A stretch of 64,000 nucleotides of DNA, from contig JARKIP010000003.1 of NCBI GenBank assembly GCA_029990175.1, forward strand, positions 3,038,001 to 3,102,000, written 5' to 3'. Under the pieces are notes generated by a model. That model did no database searches and was not told where the DNA came from. It worked only from the letters and a program-made list of their open reading frames with translations. This DNA is from Petunia secreta. Lineage: Eukaryota > Streptophyta > Magnoliopsida > Solanales > Solanaceae. Position numbers and translations under genes: made by a program. Shown here one piece after another: positions 1 to 11,967 of the stretch (the stretch's first letter is position 1; each line of letters begins with the position of its first letter).

Positions 1-1530
1 GTAGCTCTTGGTGCATGGATAACGGGTTTTGCGCATATGAGGAAAGTCATCGCCGTAGACGGAACTCATTTGTCGGGGAAGTATAGGGGAGCTTTGTTAT
101 CTGCCATGGCACAAGACTCGGAGATGCATATTTTTCCTGTGGCATTTTGTGTTGTAAATGTGGAATGTGATGCCTGCTATGATTACTTCTTTAAAAATTT
201 GGTCGATATACTCCCAAGCACCGATGAGTTGTGTGTTGTTTCTGATAGGCATTCAAGCATCCCAAAAGCAGTTTCAAAGTATTTTCCACAAGCTAATTAT
301 GGAGTTTGCAAGTGGCACTTGGCTGAAAGCATTCGTGCAAAGCTTCACTGTGGTGAATTTGTATCCTATTTTTATAAAGCAGCCGAATCATATACGCCCA
401 CTGAGTTCGAGGAATATTTCCAGCAAATTCGTTCATTGTGCCCAAGGGTTGCCACATATCTTGAGCAGGTTGGGTTTGAGCGTTGGAGCAGAGCCTTTTT
501 TCTAGGCCGCAGGTAATACTTTCTACACATATTTAATATGTGTACACATACTGCTCTTATGTGTACACATATAACATATGTGTACACATCCTTTATATGT
601 GTAATCATGTAATACATTAACCATATTTGTACACGTAATGTATATATTATGTGTACACATATTAAATATGTGTACACATACAAATTATGTGTGTTCGTGT
701 GTTTTCAGTTTTTAAAATGTAGACTTATGTGCACATATTAAATACGTGTACACATATTAATTATGTGTAGTCATTTAAATAAATGCAGAATCATATGTAC
801 ACGTTGTAAGAATCAGTTATATATGTGTAGGTTTGGAGTGATGACCTCAAACATCGTTGAGTCAATTAACGCAATGCTAAAGGATGAAAGAGAACATCCC
901 ATTGTTGCAATGTTCAATGGAATTTTGAGGAATTTTTCTGAAAAGTTTCATCATAGGCGTACCATGTTCTTACAGCACTCAAAGCCATGTGTTCCTTCGA
1001 TTGAACAAATATTAAGGAAAAATGTCACAGAGGGCAACAAGCTTTACGTTTGTTGCGTTGGCAATGATGTTTACAATGTCGGTACTGGGGATGAGGTTGT
1101 TAGTGTCGATCTAATTTCAAGGACTTGTTCTTATCGGAGGTTTGATTTGGACGAACTACCTTGTGCACATGCTATGGCAGCCTTAAGATGTCGATATGGA
1201 TGAGCGTTTGAGTTTGGGAACGAGATATACCAATATACATCGGGGTATTATTCTACAAATGCATACATTCTTGCGTATGACGGCTTAATCTATCCAATGA
1301 TTGCAGAGGAGTTGTAGAATGCACCACCAGAGCTTTATGAGATGAAGATAAAGCCGCCTTTTGTGAAAATAACACGAGGAAGAAGGAAGACAAAATGAAT
1401 GCCTTCGGTGGGTGAAGCATTCACAAGTAGGAAGAATAGATGTGGCATATGCAAGAGACTTGGCCATAAGAAAACAACATGTCCGCAGCGGAGGGTTGTA
1501 GATTCCGGAGGTCCCAGTGTTGTTTCATAG
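1..1530 (+). pseudogene. MuDR-family transposase, 5' partial, with in-frame stops (MULE-1)
   Basis: This is the C-terminal half of a DDE-type MULE transposase; the start is outside the window. The first catalytic Asp is in VDGTHLSG (near base 58) and the second in VSDRH, followed by the CKWH C..H pair. Exon 1 ends at 512 and a GT..AG intron runs 513-829. Exon 2 (from 830) holds GVMTSNIVESINAML and a SWIM-like stretch (CSYRRF..LPCAHAM) in which the usual second Cys is Tyr. The same frame continues through TGA (1201), TAG (1315) and TGA (1396) to a final stop at 1528. It includes a CCHC zinc knuckle (about 1441-1482). The three in-frame stops make this copy inactive, unless the downstream part was a separate exon. 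Confidence 0.85.
524..829. repeat. ATGTGTACACAT palindrome cluster filling the MULE-1 transposase intron
   Basis: The 317-bp intron is made largely of copies of TGTGTACACAT separated by short AT-rich spacers such as ATTAAAT and AACAT. The 12-mer ATGTGTACACAT is its own reverse complement. The same motif recurs at about 1720-1950, 14797-14890 and 15910-16215, so it belongs to the element rather than to the intron. Confidence 0.9.
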
Positions 1531-1987
1531 AACCATATATGTTCATTTCTTGTATTTGTACCCATTTGTGAACCTATAGTTCCTATTTGTTTTTTTATCT
1601 ATTTTCTGTTTAATATGTCTTTTGTGCAGACATTACCTTTACTTTCTTTATCCTTTAACGTAAAACGAACAAACAAAATCATAACATGATAGATAGAAAC
1701 ACACAACAAATTGATGTACTGTGCACATATAACTTATGTGTACACATAATATAATATGTGTACACATTTCGTTTGACGTGTACACATCTTGCCGATGTGT
1801 GGGTAGATTACAATAAAAAAATTCAAAGTCCTTTACACATATTAATTATGTGTACACGTAAACGTTATATGTGTACATATATTATATACGTGTACACATA
1901 TAATAATATGTGTACACATAATATTATATGTGTACATGTAATTATTATGTGTGGGTACATTCAATCATTATCAACAGCCAAAAGTAT
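1531..1987. repeat. MULE-1 intergenic spacer with second ATGTGTACACAT cluster
   Basis: Sequence between the transposase and the opposite-strand gene. About 1531-1715 shows no gene. About 1720-1950 is a dense run of ACACATAATATAATATGTGTACACAT-like units, in both orientations because the core is palindromic. This is the region between the convergent 3' ends, where terminator signals would lie. Confidence 0.8.
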
Positions 1988-2309
1988 AGTAAAGAATGCA
2001 TGAGAACTCGTATGAACACTCAAATAACTTCTATTTTAATGTAGGAACATGGATTCACCATTTTTGGCAATCAAATAACCAAGATTTAGGATATTTGAGA
2101 ATCAATATGACAACTACTGTCTAATGATAAGGCCAAATCCTTAGATTCTAATGCTCCAATAGTAAGGAATGCATGAGAACTCGTATGAACACTCAAATAA
2201 CTTCCATTTTAATGTAGGAACATGGATTCACCATTGTTGGCAATCAAACAACCAAGATTTGGGATATTTGAGAATCAATATGACAAATACTGTCTAATGA
2301 TAAGGCCAA
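1988..2309. repeat. 149-bp direct duplication (1988-2136 and 2161-2309)
   Basis: Two nearly identical blocks start at agtaa(a/g)gaatgcatgag and end at ctaatgataaggccaa, 173 bp apart. They differ at a handful of positions. The second copy covers the 3' end of the DUF1985-type ORF (stop at 2275). No recognisable Ulp1 catalytic region follows, so the duplication lies where the missing C-terminal domain would be expected. Confidence 0.85.
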
Positions 2310-3169
2310 TATGGCGAAGGATATGATCACATTCCCTCTCCTGCTTGGTAGGGATCCATCTTATCATCCTTGGTTCTGTGGGTTTGTCATCAAATCCCGG
2401 GTGCCGAATGGATGGAATGGCTTCATATGCCCATGCAACGAATGCCCATGGGAAGCCATACAGGTTGTATCCTTTCATTTCAACAGACATTGGCTTGACT
2501 AGGCTCTGAATTGTCATCTCAAAGCTTTTTCTCCCCCAAGGATACTTGGCGAAGAATGTGGTAGGCCTATGAGCCAACATTACAAATGAAGGATCAACAC
2601 TTGTGCGCGCATCCTTCGAACATAAGATTGAATACGCAAACCAAGCAAGGGAAAGACGAAACTTCGTCCTGGCATCTAGATCACCTTCACTGATCACTCT
2701 CAAGAGCTCACTTCCAGAAACAACATTTTTTCCTCCATTCTCCTCGATTAGCGTGTCCCACATCTCTTGCCCCCTTCGCTTTCACATCATCCAGAAAAAC
2801 ATCACTAGGGTAATCATGGCAGGACAATCCCGTCATTAATGCAAATTCCTTTAGTCCAAACCGAGCAGGAAGGTTATTAAATTTGACCCATACCTCCTTT
2901 GTCTTCTTGCACTTTATGGTCCGCAATCGGAGCCCATGGACTAGTTTTGGAGGAAAAATTGCTTTATCACTCAAACCCAACAAGTGCCCAAACACCGAAC
3001 TTTTAAAATCATCCAACACATCCAGATTAGTCAAAGCCTCTCGAAATTTCTTCATATCCCCGGAAAGGGAGGATCTTTGTGTGACCTTGGCCACGGTGAA
3101 CTCTCCATGTTCCTCCATAAAGGTCCTGAGATTCATATCAGGATGGAAAGTCATTGTGCCCTCCTCAAC
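2275..3169 (-). pseudogene. DUF1985-type (Ulp1-associated) exon of the MULE-1 minus-strand gene, frameshifted
   Basis: Reading the minus strand, an acceptor (TTTGCAG at 3176-3170) opens an exon with HPDMNLRTFMEEHGEF, then the signature WVKFNNLPARFGLKEFALMTGLSC typical in style of DUF1985 proteins in Ulp1-like plant genes. The frame breaks in a run of five C on the plus strand (2770-2774) and continues one frame over (MWDTLIEENGG to RQYLSY), ending at 2275. The second part has a conserved-looking YNLYGFPWAFVAWAYEAIP block that is matched in MULE-2 (YNLYGFPCASMARAHEAIP). No Ulp1 Cys box follows. Its upstream exon is 14890-15829, now about 11.6 kb away because of the LTR insertion in the intron. 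Confidence 0.8.
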
Positions 3170-3232
3170 CTGCAAATGATTAAGAGATACTGATCAGTTA
3201 GTCTTTTTCAAACAAAATTTCTTTGTGTACAC
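3170..3232. other. Right-hand remnant of MULE-1 gene intron 2, interrupted by the LTR element
   Basis: The minus-strand intron between donor 14889 and acceptor 3170 originally consisted of 14797-14889 plus 3170-3232, about 150 bp. The LTR element 3233-14796 splits it. The duplicated target TACAC (3228-3232 and 14797-14801) lies inside a copy of the GTGTACAC motif. Confidence 0.8.
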
Positions 3233-5145
3233 TGTTGACACCCAATTTTGTCCCGAATTTTTCAAAATTATTAAATTCTGGTAATATTTTCATAATTGAG
3301 GTTTAAATTGGAAAATTAAATAAATAATGATAATAAAAGAGATCAATTGTAGTTTCAAAGAAAAGTGCTAAAATTGCAAAATCCCACCAAATTTAATCCA
3401 CTCGTTCAACTCATTCATTTTTTTTAAAATTAATTATAAAATTGTGTCAAATCCGCTCCCCTCCTTGAAATCTATCCTATTTGTGCAAAGCCTATATATG
3501 CATACACACTATTCATTCATCATCTACAACCCACTACCATCTCCCCTTGATCCAAAACCCTACCCCCACCACTATAAAGAAAAAAGCCAGCCGCGGCTCA
3601 TATCCATCATCCTCATTTTATTTACTTGTCCCTTTCCTTTACAAATCAGATCTCAAAAGGGGCAACTCCCCTCGTTCCCTTCTCCCTTTCAAAAATAATA
3701 CCCACACACAAACAGATCTAGAACAGGGGAGACGGAGGGGTATATAATCAGTGAGATCGAGGTTGAGATTCGGACCATCGGAACGGCTCCTTTCATCTTC
3801 TCCTCATTACACTAACACACCACTCCCACACAAAAAAAAAAAAAAGGCACGAGCAGATATACACATACACCAAATCGATTAGAAACAGAAGATGGTATCG
3901 GCGAAAGCAAACAGAAACAGGAATAGATCGGGGTTGAGTTTTGGAAGACATAACCAGTGGTGTCACTAGTCATCACCGCCGGAGAACCCCGTCGCCGGTG
4001 ACATATTCCTATGCTTCCGATTTGGTCTGTTATTGAACGGAAAAGGGTTTGGGGTTGTAGTGATGCCGCTATCGGCGTTGCTCCTCCTCCCTGTTCGAAT
4101 CTGCTCTGTTTTGATTGTTCCGCCGTTGTTTCTTGCCTTGGTTTATTTGGGACAGCTGTGGTTTTGTTTTCGTCTGATGATAGGCGATTCACAAGATGTC
4201 TGAATCTCATGATGTTTGATCGAGATGTTGGTCTCTTGTACAGATCCCTTTCGTTGGTTGCTAATTATTTTTTGTTACATGATTAGCTATTTCTACTGGG
4301 TTTTGAATCGATTGATAATCGGGGTCGTAGCGACACCGCCAGAAACAGGCTGGAAGTTGCTCCCCTGTTCCTGTTCTCCATTTCTGGTGGTTTGGTGTTT
4401 GAAACTGAATTTGAAAGGAGGTAGAGTGGTAGTGACGCCACTGAGCAGTTTCTCCTCCTCTGTTCGTGTGTATATTCCGTTTGTTTCGCTTGAATGATTC
4501 ACTGCAGGTTCTAAAACTAGTTGGGTCTTGATCTGTTTGGACACTTTTCTCCATTCCTGATGCTAGAATTGGCAACCTAAATGTATCGTTGACCCTTTTG
4601 TTCCCTGTTTGAAAGATTGGTCCTGTCCATTCCCTTCTATGGTGCATTTAGTCCTTGTGGAGATGGTTCTGGATTCTGATGTTGCTTATTTGGTTAGCTA
4701 AATGCAGTTAGACCCGTTCAATTTTTTTCAGACTATTATGTTGCGCAGCTTGACCCGTTTACTTGACCCACCCGATTTCAACATATATTGCATTTAGCCT
4801 ATGAAAATATGTACTTACTTGAGGCATAGACTGATATGAACACGATGCTACTGGCCGATGAAAATATACACATGCATGTATTGAGGCCTACACAAGGAAT
4901 TGACGGAAATAAATTGACGGATTTTGAACTTGATACTACACTTGAACCGTCCCGTTCCCGTGTCCCTAAAGCAAAAGGCGATGATGAATGCATTTTAACG
5001 CTAAGCAAGTTGAATAGAGTAGTGGGTTTGGTGCTTTGGCACGGCAACACGGCCCGGGCTCCGTGTTTGCAACCGTACCAAATCTCGAGCCTCTATTCGA
5101 CGCGCCATGCAAACCTGAGCCTAAATTTTGCAAAAAACAAACCCC

Positions 5146-5226
<81 letters not shown>

Positions 5227-6066
5227 TATTATTATTATATATTCTATTATTATTATTATATATATTTTTTTTCTTATTATTATTATTACTTTATTATTAT
5301 TTTATTTTATTAATCATTACACTTTATTATCGTACTAATTCCGTTTAATTCCCGTTTTATTGCGAGGTATATCTTGGCACGAGCAATTCGGGAACGCTTT
5401 TGGCTAACTCGCGAATGAGAATAGTCCTTTGCATTGAGGGCATTTGGGGATTGAATTCGGACCCGAGCATTCAGAAATAAGACTTAGGAATTTTAGAAAA
5501 AATCAAGACTCCCGCGAGTTGATCAATTTACCGGTTCTATCTTTAACTTTGCCTTCCTTAGATATTTATGTAAATAAAATGTGTGAATTATTTTATTTGA
5601 TAATAATATTTGATTGCTTGGTTTATTGCTTTACTTTATGTGCATTATCCTTTTTATTTTTGAAGTCGTTATTTAATTTATTGCAAAGTGAGACAAATTA
5701 GCAAAATGCGTGCAAAAGAAATTAAAATATTTTTCATAAACAAGTTTTATTTCAATTAATTATTTTAGATAATTCTTTTAGAAAAGCATATTTTGCAAAT
5801 ATTTGGAAACCTGTCGGATTAACCGTATTTTACGGAATTTCGGAAGTGCCTTAAAAACCTTCTTCCGAAATTAATAAAACCTCTTACTTTTAGAATCTCT
5901 AGAAGAAAGATCGTCTTTTTTATAAAACGGAGTCTTGCACGCATTTGTTAATTTGGTTCCCTGTTTTTCTTAAATTGGGTGGCGACTCCAAAAACTCCAA
6001 AAGAGTTAGTCCATCCTGTCGATATTCCGGAATTTATCCCTTTCGGGGTAATTTTGGGGTTCAACA
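3233..6066 (+). repeat. 5' LTR of Ogre/Tat-like element
   Basis: A 2834-bp LTR, TGTTGA...TCAACA. It contains a T/A-rich 5' part and an (ATT/TTA)n microsatellite (about 5147-5225). Three degenerate copies of a GTAGTGA(C/T)GCC...CTCCTC block lie at about 4055, 4325 and 4426. A second GGTGGCGACTCC motif near the 3' end partly repeats the primer-site sequence. ORFs on either strand are not supported as genes because they recur only as LTR copies and match nothing recognisable. Confidence 0.95.
5147..5225. repeat. (TTA)n microsatellite in 5' LTR
   Basis: An uninterrupted TTA run of about 26 units. The copy in the 3' LTR (13882-13955) is shorter by a few bases. This length change is among the few differences between the two LTRs. 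Confidence 0.95.
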
Positions 6067-6088
6067 GCATGGCGACTCCGCTGGGGAG
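6067..6088 (+). other. Primer binding site, Ogre-type
   Basis: GCA followed by TGGCGACTCCGCTGGGGA (6070-6087), directly after the 5' LTR. It ends in the CCA complement (TGG) expected of a tRNA primer. The assignment to tRNA-Arg is from knowledge of Ogre elements, not tested here. Confidence 0.75.
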
Positions 6089-8559
6089 CAATAAAGGTTT
6101 TGACCATAAAGGTTTCCAATTATTTGCAACTAGCATGCTTAATTTATTTTTGCTTTATTATATCTGTTTGTTTGTGTGCCACGAAACGCATGTCACTACA
6201 CTCTTATTTGCGCACATATAAACTGGCATTCCGTTCATATTTCCCCCACTCCTGGGAACCTCTTGCATTCTCACTCAAATACCCGCGAGGTGTGTGCATA
6301 CGCACCCGCACTTTCTTCCACTAAAGAACCCTTTGACGAGTTGGTGTACCGGCGGATTGTCGTGGGAGTTATTCGACCACGAAGCCGCCTGCCACTCACC
6401 TGTTTGCCTCAACCGTTAGCCCACTCTTAGAAGAAGATTAGGTCATGCATGCATATACACCTTAGTTTGGGGGGAAGTTCGGCAGATTTGGTTGGTTTGT
6501 GTTTTGGAGATGGTTTGGTGTAGTGAGATCTAAGAGGCGAAGCCCCTGGTGTCTTTAAAAGGATCAGTGGGGTCCCTCTTGTGGATGGCTTTGCGTGTGT
6601 GCAGGCCTATGTTGATTATCCAGCTGCAACTTTGTAAAAATTGAAGTATGCTTGTCGCATACTAGGAGAGCGAAGCCCTTGTGTCTTTGAATGACAAGTG
6701 GGGTCCCTCCTTGAAGACCAGTGCGGTCTTGGCTGCCTAGGAAACTGAGAGGCTTGATTAAAGCCGAGGACCAGTGAGGAGCCCTATGAACAAGGTCTGT
6801 GAGCCTTGCTAAACCTAGGAAACTGAGAGGCTTGTCCTAAGCCGAGGACCAGTGAGGTTTTATTTTGAAAGGCCAATTGGCGCCTTTCGTGATTTGCAGT
6901 CTGGTATTGTGGAGGCAGTTGGAAATTTCTCCCTGGATGTTGTCATACAATTGGGAGTTGCGCTTGGAGGAGTGCGGATGTTTGCAAAAGCTATGGAGGA
7001 TTGTTTCGGGTTTTAGGCATTCGGGTTTAGAATTTTGTGCAGATTCTATGGAGAGAATGAGTTGTGTTATATACTTGTGATTGTCGCATGTTAATTGCCT
7101 ACCTTGCTTTATTTGGTCAAAATACGTTAAATACTAGGTGTTGCTTGCTTGTATGCAATCCTATAAATGACATGCAAACTATCTTAGTTACCCTTTGCGA
7201 GGTTTCTTTTGTTTTGTTTACTTCTCTATCAAATGTTGGATTTGTGAAGTGGCAGACCATCCACCATGCAAAGGTTTCGAGATATGATTGATGGTAGACG
7301 CTTTAGCTCGTGAACGGTGCAGTACCAGAAGCTAATGACATTGCTTGAAAGAACTTGGCGATTGAACTTAGTAGCATTGTTTTCAATTTTAATTCAGATT
7401 GAGGCCCTGAATTGCATTGTACTTTAAAGCTTGTGTTATTCCGAATCAACTCATTTTGAATTTATGAAAGTTGAAATAAAATTCATCGCATTCTTATTAT
7501 GTTATTTACGCTTGCATTTGTTTCCATTGCAAAATTAAAATTGATAAACCTGTCAAAACTTTGCTTGTAATGTATGGCAAAACAACTGAACAATTTAAAT
7601 CAATGCACTGAAAGTTATTGTCTGTGCTCTTTGGATATCGCACTATCTATTAGAACTTCAACTGGGGCAGCTTTTATTTTATTGGTATATGGCATTGAAG
7701 CAGTGATGCAGAACTACGCACGGTCTGATTCCCAAGGAGGGATACGTAGGCTCCCTCATCGGGCTCGACCCTTTAGCATTTAAATTATTATTTTCCCCCA
7801 AGAAGGACAACTGGGGCAATTTTTGCAAAAAATGAGTTAGGAATGCGGAAGATAATAACTGGGGCAGAATTTTGCAAGAAACGGCGTTGGTTATTAAAGA
7901 TGAGTTGGCAAGAATTTTGAAATCGGTTAAGCAAACAGTGCAAAGTCTAAGACAAAGGACGTTCAGTTTGTTTTAAAATATGTTACAAGTTTAAGTCAAG
8001 ACAAAAATTTTCAAAATGCATCTTTGACTTCATTTGCATGCTTATTTCACTCGCTATATTGCATTAAAATATTTTATCTTGCCTCTATCTTTCAAATTCT
8101 ATGCTATTTGAGTTCATGAGCCAAGTTTCTGAAAACAGTTCGCAAATCCAAGTCCAATGAAGACGAGGAGTCAGCAGAAGCAGCAAGATCAGGATGAAGT
8201 CTGCACAAATCAAACGTTTCCCCTTCCCTCCTCAGAACTAACAATTTTCTTTGAGAGCAGGAACATAAAAGCTTGCGTTGAAAAGATCATTCGCACTATG
8301 GATGAACAGTTTATGGAACGCGCATTCAAAGTTGCCTTGCAAATTGCGTCGCATTGCCCTTTTCATGACTTAAAGCATTATGCTTTGTCATGAGTTATTG
8401 CCGAACAGGCGGCATTTCTACCCCTATGACTTTCATTCCTAATAGGCGATAAAGCCGAGGCTTGTTTTGTGTTTTCAAAACTAAGCCAAATAGGGCATCG
8501 CTTTGTTTCAGGCTATAATCCGCACAAGGCCATCCTTGCCGGATTGTCTCGCCAATTGA
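6089..8559 (+). other. 5' interior of Ogre-like element, no recognisable gag-pol
   Basis: About 2.5 kb with only short ORFs. Near 6530-6720 two copies of a GCGAAGCCC...GTGTCTTT...GTGGGGTCCCTC block occur. Near 6735-6855 two copies of CTAGGAAACTGAGAGGCTTG...CCGAGGACCAGTGAGG occur. A short ORF at 8157-8393 (MKTRSQQKQQDQDE) could be an ORF1/gag relic but shows no domain I can name. Confidence 0.6.
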
Positions 8560-10360
8560 TTTATCAATGGCTATCGCACTGACTACTTTTCCGCACTACT
8601 TTGCTTTGCACTTATCTTGAATTACGCCTTCACACTTGCTTTAAAATTAACGCCTCGCTTTACTCTTTCAGGTTGACCATCGGCTACGAGGATTCCCTTT
8701 GTTGGACTATCTCGCCCATTGATTCGCCAAATGGCTCTTGCATTGCTTTACATTCCCGAACTGCTTTTCTTTGCACTTGCTTTGAATTATGTCGTCGCAC
8801 TTGCTTTAAAATTGATGCCTTACTTTACATTTTTCAGGTTGACCACCAGGCGGGGCTTCTCTCTTGTTGGACTTTCACGCCTGTTGATTTGCTAAATCGC
8901 TTTGGCGTTGCTTTACATTTCACGCTAAATTGCTTTGCACTTGCTTTCAATTATGCCTTTGCACTTGCTTTATATTATGACTTGCTTTACTTTTAGTTTA
9001 ACAGGTCAGCCCTGATACCCTCCTTGCTTTGTGCCGGACCGGATCACCAGCTGATTTGTAGACAATCAACCCCAAGACCCTCCTTGCTGCGTGCCCGACC
9101 GGCTTGCCAGTTGATTTGTCAAGATGTTCAAATTGCCTTGCACTTGCTTTCAATTATGCCTTTGCACTTGCTTTATATTATGACTTGCTTTACTTTTAGT
9201 TTAACAGGTCAGCCCTGATACCCTCCTTGCTTTGTGCCGGACCGGATCACCAGCTGATTTGTAGACAATCAACCCCAAGACCCTCCTTGCTGCGTGCCCG
9301 ACCGGCTTGCCAGTTGATTTGTCAAGATGTTCAAATTGCCTTGCACTTGCTTTCAATTATGCCTTTGCACTTGCTTTATATTACGACTTGCTTTACTTTT
9401 AGTTTAACAGGTCAGCCCTGATACCCTCCTTGCTTTGTGCCGGACCGGATCACCAGCTGATTTGTAGACAATCAACCCCAAGACCCTCCTTGCTGCGTGC
9501 CCGACTGGCTTGCCAGTTGATTTGTCAAGATGTTCAAATTGCCTTGCACTTGCTTTCAATTATGCCTTTGCACTTGCTTTATATTACGACTTGCTTTACT
9601 TTTAGTTTAACAGGTCAGCCCTGATACCCTCCTTGCTTTGTGCCGGACCGGATCACCAGCTGATTTGTAGACAATCAACCCCAAGACCCTCCTTGCTGCG
9701 TGCCCGACCGGCTTGCCAGTTGATTTGTCAAGATGTTCAAATTGCCTTGCACTTGCTTTCAATTATGCCTTTGCACTTGCTTTATATTATGACTTGCTTT
9801 ACTTTTAGTTTAACAGGTCAGCCTTGATACCCTCCTTGCTTTGTGCCGGACCGGATCACCAGCTGATTTGTAGACAATCAACCCCAAGACCCTCCTTGCT
9901 GCGTGCCCGACCGGCTTGCCAGTTGATTTGTCAAGATGTTCAAATTGCCTTGCACTTGCTTTCAATTATGCCTTTGCACTTGATTTATATTATGACTTGC
10001 TTTACTTTTAGTTTAACAGGTCAGCCCTGATACCCTCCTTGCTTTGTGCCGGACCGGATCACCAGCTGATTTGTAGACAATCAACCCCAAGACCCTCCTT
10101 GCTGCGTGCCCGACCGGCTTGCCAGTTGATTTGTCAAGATGTTCAAATTGCCTTGCACTTGTTTTCAATTATGCCTTTGCACTTGCTTTATATTATGAAC
10201 CGCTTTACTTTTAGCTTAGCAGGTTAACAGGTCAGTCCCGAGACCCTCCTTGCTTCGTGCCGGACCGGTTCGCCAGCTGATTTGTTCGACAATCAACCCC
10301 AAGACCCTCCTTGCTTCATGCCCGACCGACTTGCCAGTTGATTTGTCAAGATTGTTGAAA
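8560..10360 (+). repeat. 203-bp tandem repeat array in the Ogre-like element
   Basis: Six almost identical units follow one another with a period of exactly 203 bp from about 9006 to 10223. Degenerate units flank them (about 8560-9005 and 10224-10360). Each unit is itself composite: CCTCCTTGCT-TGTGCC-GGACCGG...GCTGATTTG appears twice in diverged form. Units differ at only a few bases, so the array homogenised recently. The period is not a multiple of 3 and each unit has stops, so it is not coding. Confidence 0.95.
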
Positions 10361-10460
10361 ATGCCTTGCACTATGCCTTCGCATTTGCTTTATTGCTTCA
10401 CCAGTGGATGGGAAGACAATTATCAAAGATATTGCAGCTTGCACTTACAAATTACGTCAT

Positions 10461-11265
10461 GCCTACCATAAGCAATTGGAGACCTTATTCTGAAGCCTAT
10501 CATAAGCAATTGAAGGCTCTTTTATTATTGATCCTACCGTAAGCAATCGGAGGGTCTTATCATCAAGTCTATCGTGAGCAAGCGAAGACTTTATTAGCAT
10601 TGAAGCCTACCATAATCAATTGGAGGCCTTATTCTGAAGCCTATCATAAGCAATTGAAGGCTCTTTTATCATTGATCCTACCGTAAGCAATCGGGGGATC
10701 TTATCATCAAGTCTATCGTGAGCAAGCGAAGACTTCATTAACATTCATGCCTACCATAAGCAATTGGAGGCCTTATTTTGAAGCCTATCATAAGCAATTG
10801 AAGGCTCTTTTATCATTGATCCTACCGTAAGCAATCGGGGGATCTTATCATCAAGTCTATCGTGAGCAAGCGAAGACTTCATTAACATTCATGCCTACCA
10901 TAAGCAATTGGAGGCCTTATTTTGAAGCCTATCATAAGCAATTGAAGGCTCTTTTATCATTGATCCTACCGTAAGCAATCGGGGGATCTTATCATCAAGT
11001 CTATCGTGAGCAAGCGAAGACTTCATTAGCATTGAAGCCGACCATAAGCAATTGGAGGTCTTATTTTGAAGCCTATCATAAGCAATTGAAGGCTCTTTTG
11101 TTATTTATCCTACCGTAAGCAATCGGGGGTCTTATTATCAAGGCTATCGTGAGCAAGCAAAGACCTCATTATCATTGAAGCCTACCATAAGCAATTGGAG
11201 GCCTTATTTTGAAGCCTATCATAGACAATTGAAGGCGCTTTTGTTATTGATCATACCAATAAGGA
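10461..11265 (+). repeat. 144-bp higher-order repeat made of four ~36-bp hairpin monomers
   Basis: About 5.6 copies of a 144-bp unit start at 10461, 10605, 10749, 10893, 11037 and about 11180. Each unit contains four related monomers of about 36 bp with loop core TAAGCAA or TGAGCAA. Each monomer is flanked by inverted arms: GCCTACC..GGAGGC, AGCCTATCA..TTGAAGGCT, GATCCTACCG..CGGGGGATC, AAGTCTATCG..CGAAGACTT. Arms differ between monomers but stay complementary, with the same single unpaired A in the 5' arm. In the first unit the hairpins lie at about 10461-10483, 10494-10518, 10530-10556 and 10565-10591. Confidence 0.95.
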
Positions 11266-11950
11266 TCAACCTAGAGGTCCTCCGGGCGGAGTACTTTGTC
11301 AGTTGATCGAAGGAAGAACTTATCGATGATACCGCAACCCGCATTTACAATTTTATCACTTTATCTATTTCTTTTTCCAATTATTATAGTTTATTAGCAG
11401 TTCCACGCTTACCGTTTGTTGAGATTATTACAGGATTTTTAGCAGCACCGCGGCAGCGTTTGGAGCATAACATGGAGCTTTTCTTAGCGACGAACCGGGC
11501 CAATCGTTGATATGAGCTAGACTCGTCAACGAAGACCTGAAGAATCGCACCCGCATAAGCCATCCACCCTAGAGGTAAGTCTCTTGTTAACCCTGAGTCT
11601 GAGGTTTGAGATTGAAGACAAGATGGCTCGATTATCGAGGTGCAGTGGAAGCTATGTCCGTGTAAACCCCTCTTTATGGGTGTGTCGTCGACCACATTTT
11701 CATAACTTGGGTGATTCCAAGCCTCTTTTCCCGCGCTTGAGTAGTCGTTACTATCTCGTCTTTGATTTTCAAATCGCGTCGAACTACATATGGCCTGATT
11801 CTCTTTCAGTCCGAGATATGTAGGCAACTCGGTCCGGAGTTCGGCCATAAGCCTCGCATTTTGATCCCAGGAATTGGAGTCTTGGCTTTGCCGTGACAAA
11901 ATTGGGTTTCATGTCAACTTCTTTACCCTGGAAACTCTTTCATCCTTTCC
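11266..11950 (+). other. 3' interior of Ogre-like element
   Basis: About 680 bp between the hairpin array and the purine tract. It contains the phrase GAGATATGTAGGCAACTCGG (11812-11831), similar to a GATACGTAGGCT phrase at about 7741. In my recollection phrases like these are common near the 3' end of Solanaceae Tat-type elements. A minus-strand ORF at 11384-11899 shows no domain and is probably spurious. Confidence 0.5.
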
Positions 11951-11967
11951 GGGTAAAGAGGGGCAGC
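11951..11967 (+). other. Polypurine tract of Ogre-like element
   Basis: GGGTAAAGAGGGGCAGC immediately before the 3' LTR (TGTTGACA at 11968). Confidence 0.8.

Noticed and set aside
4836..5348. 170-aa ORF with poly-Ile tract, also at 13572-14078
   Set aside because: Runs through the TTA microsatellite inside the Ogre-like LTR; present only as LTR copies.
9024..10227. Series of near-identical 62-68 aa plus-strand ORFs
   Set aside because: They are by-products of the 203-bp tandem repeat, whose period is not a multiple of three; each is cut by stops and has no domain.
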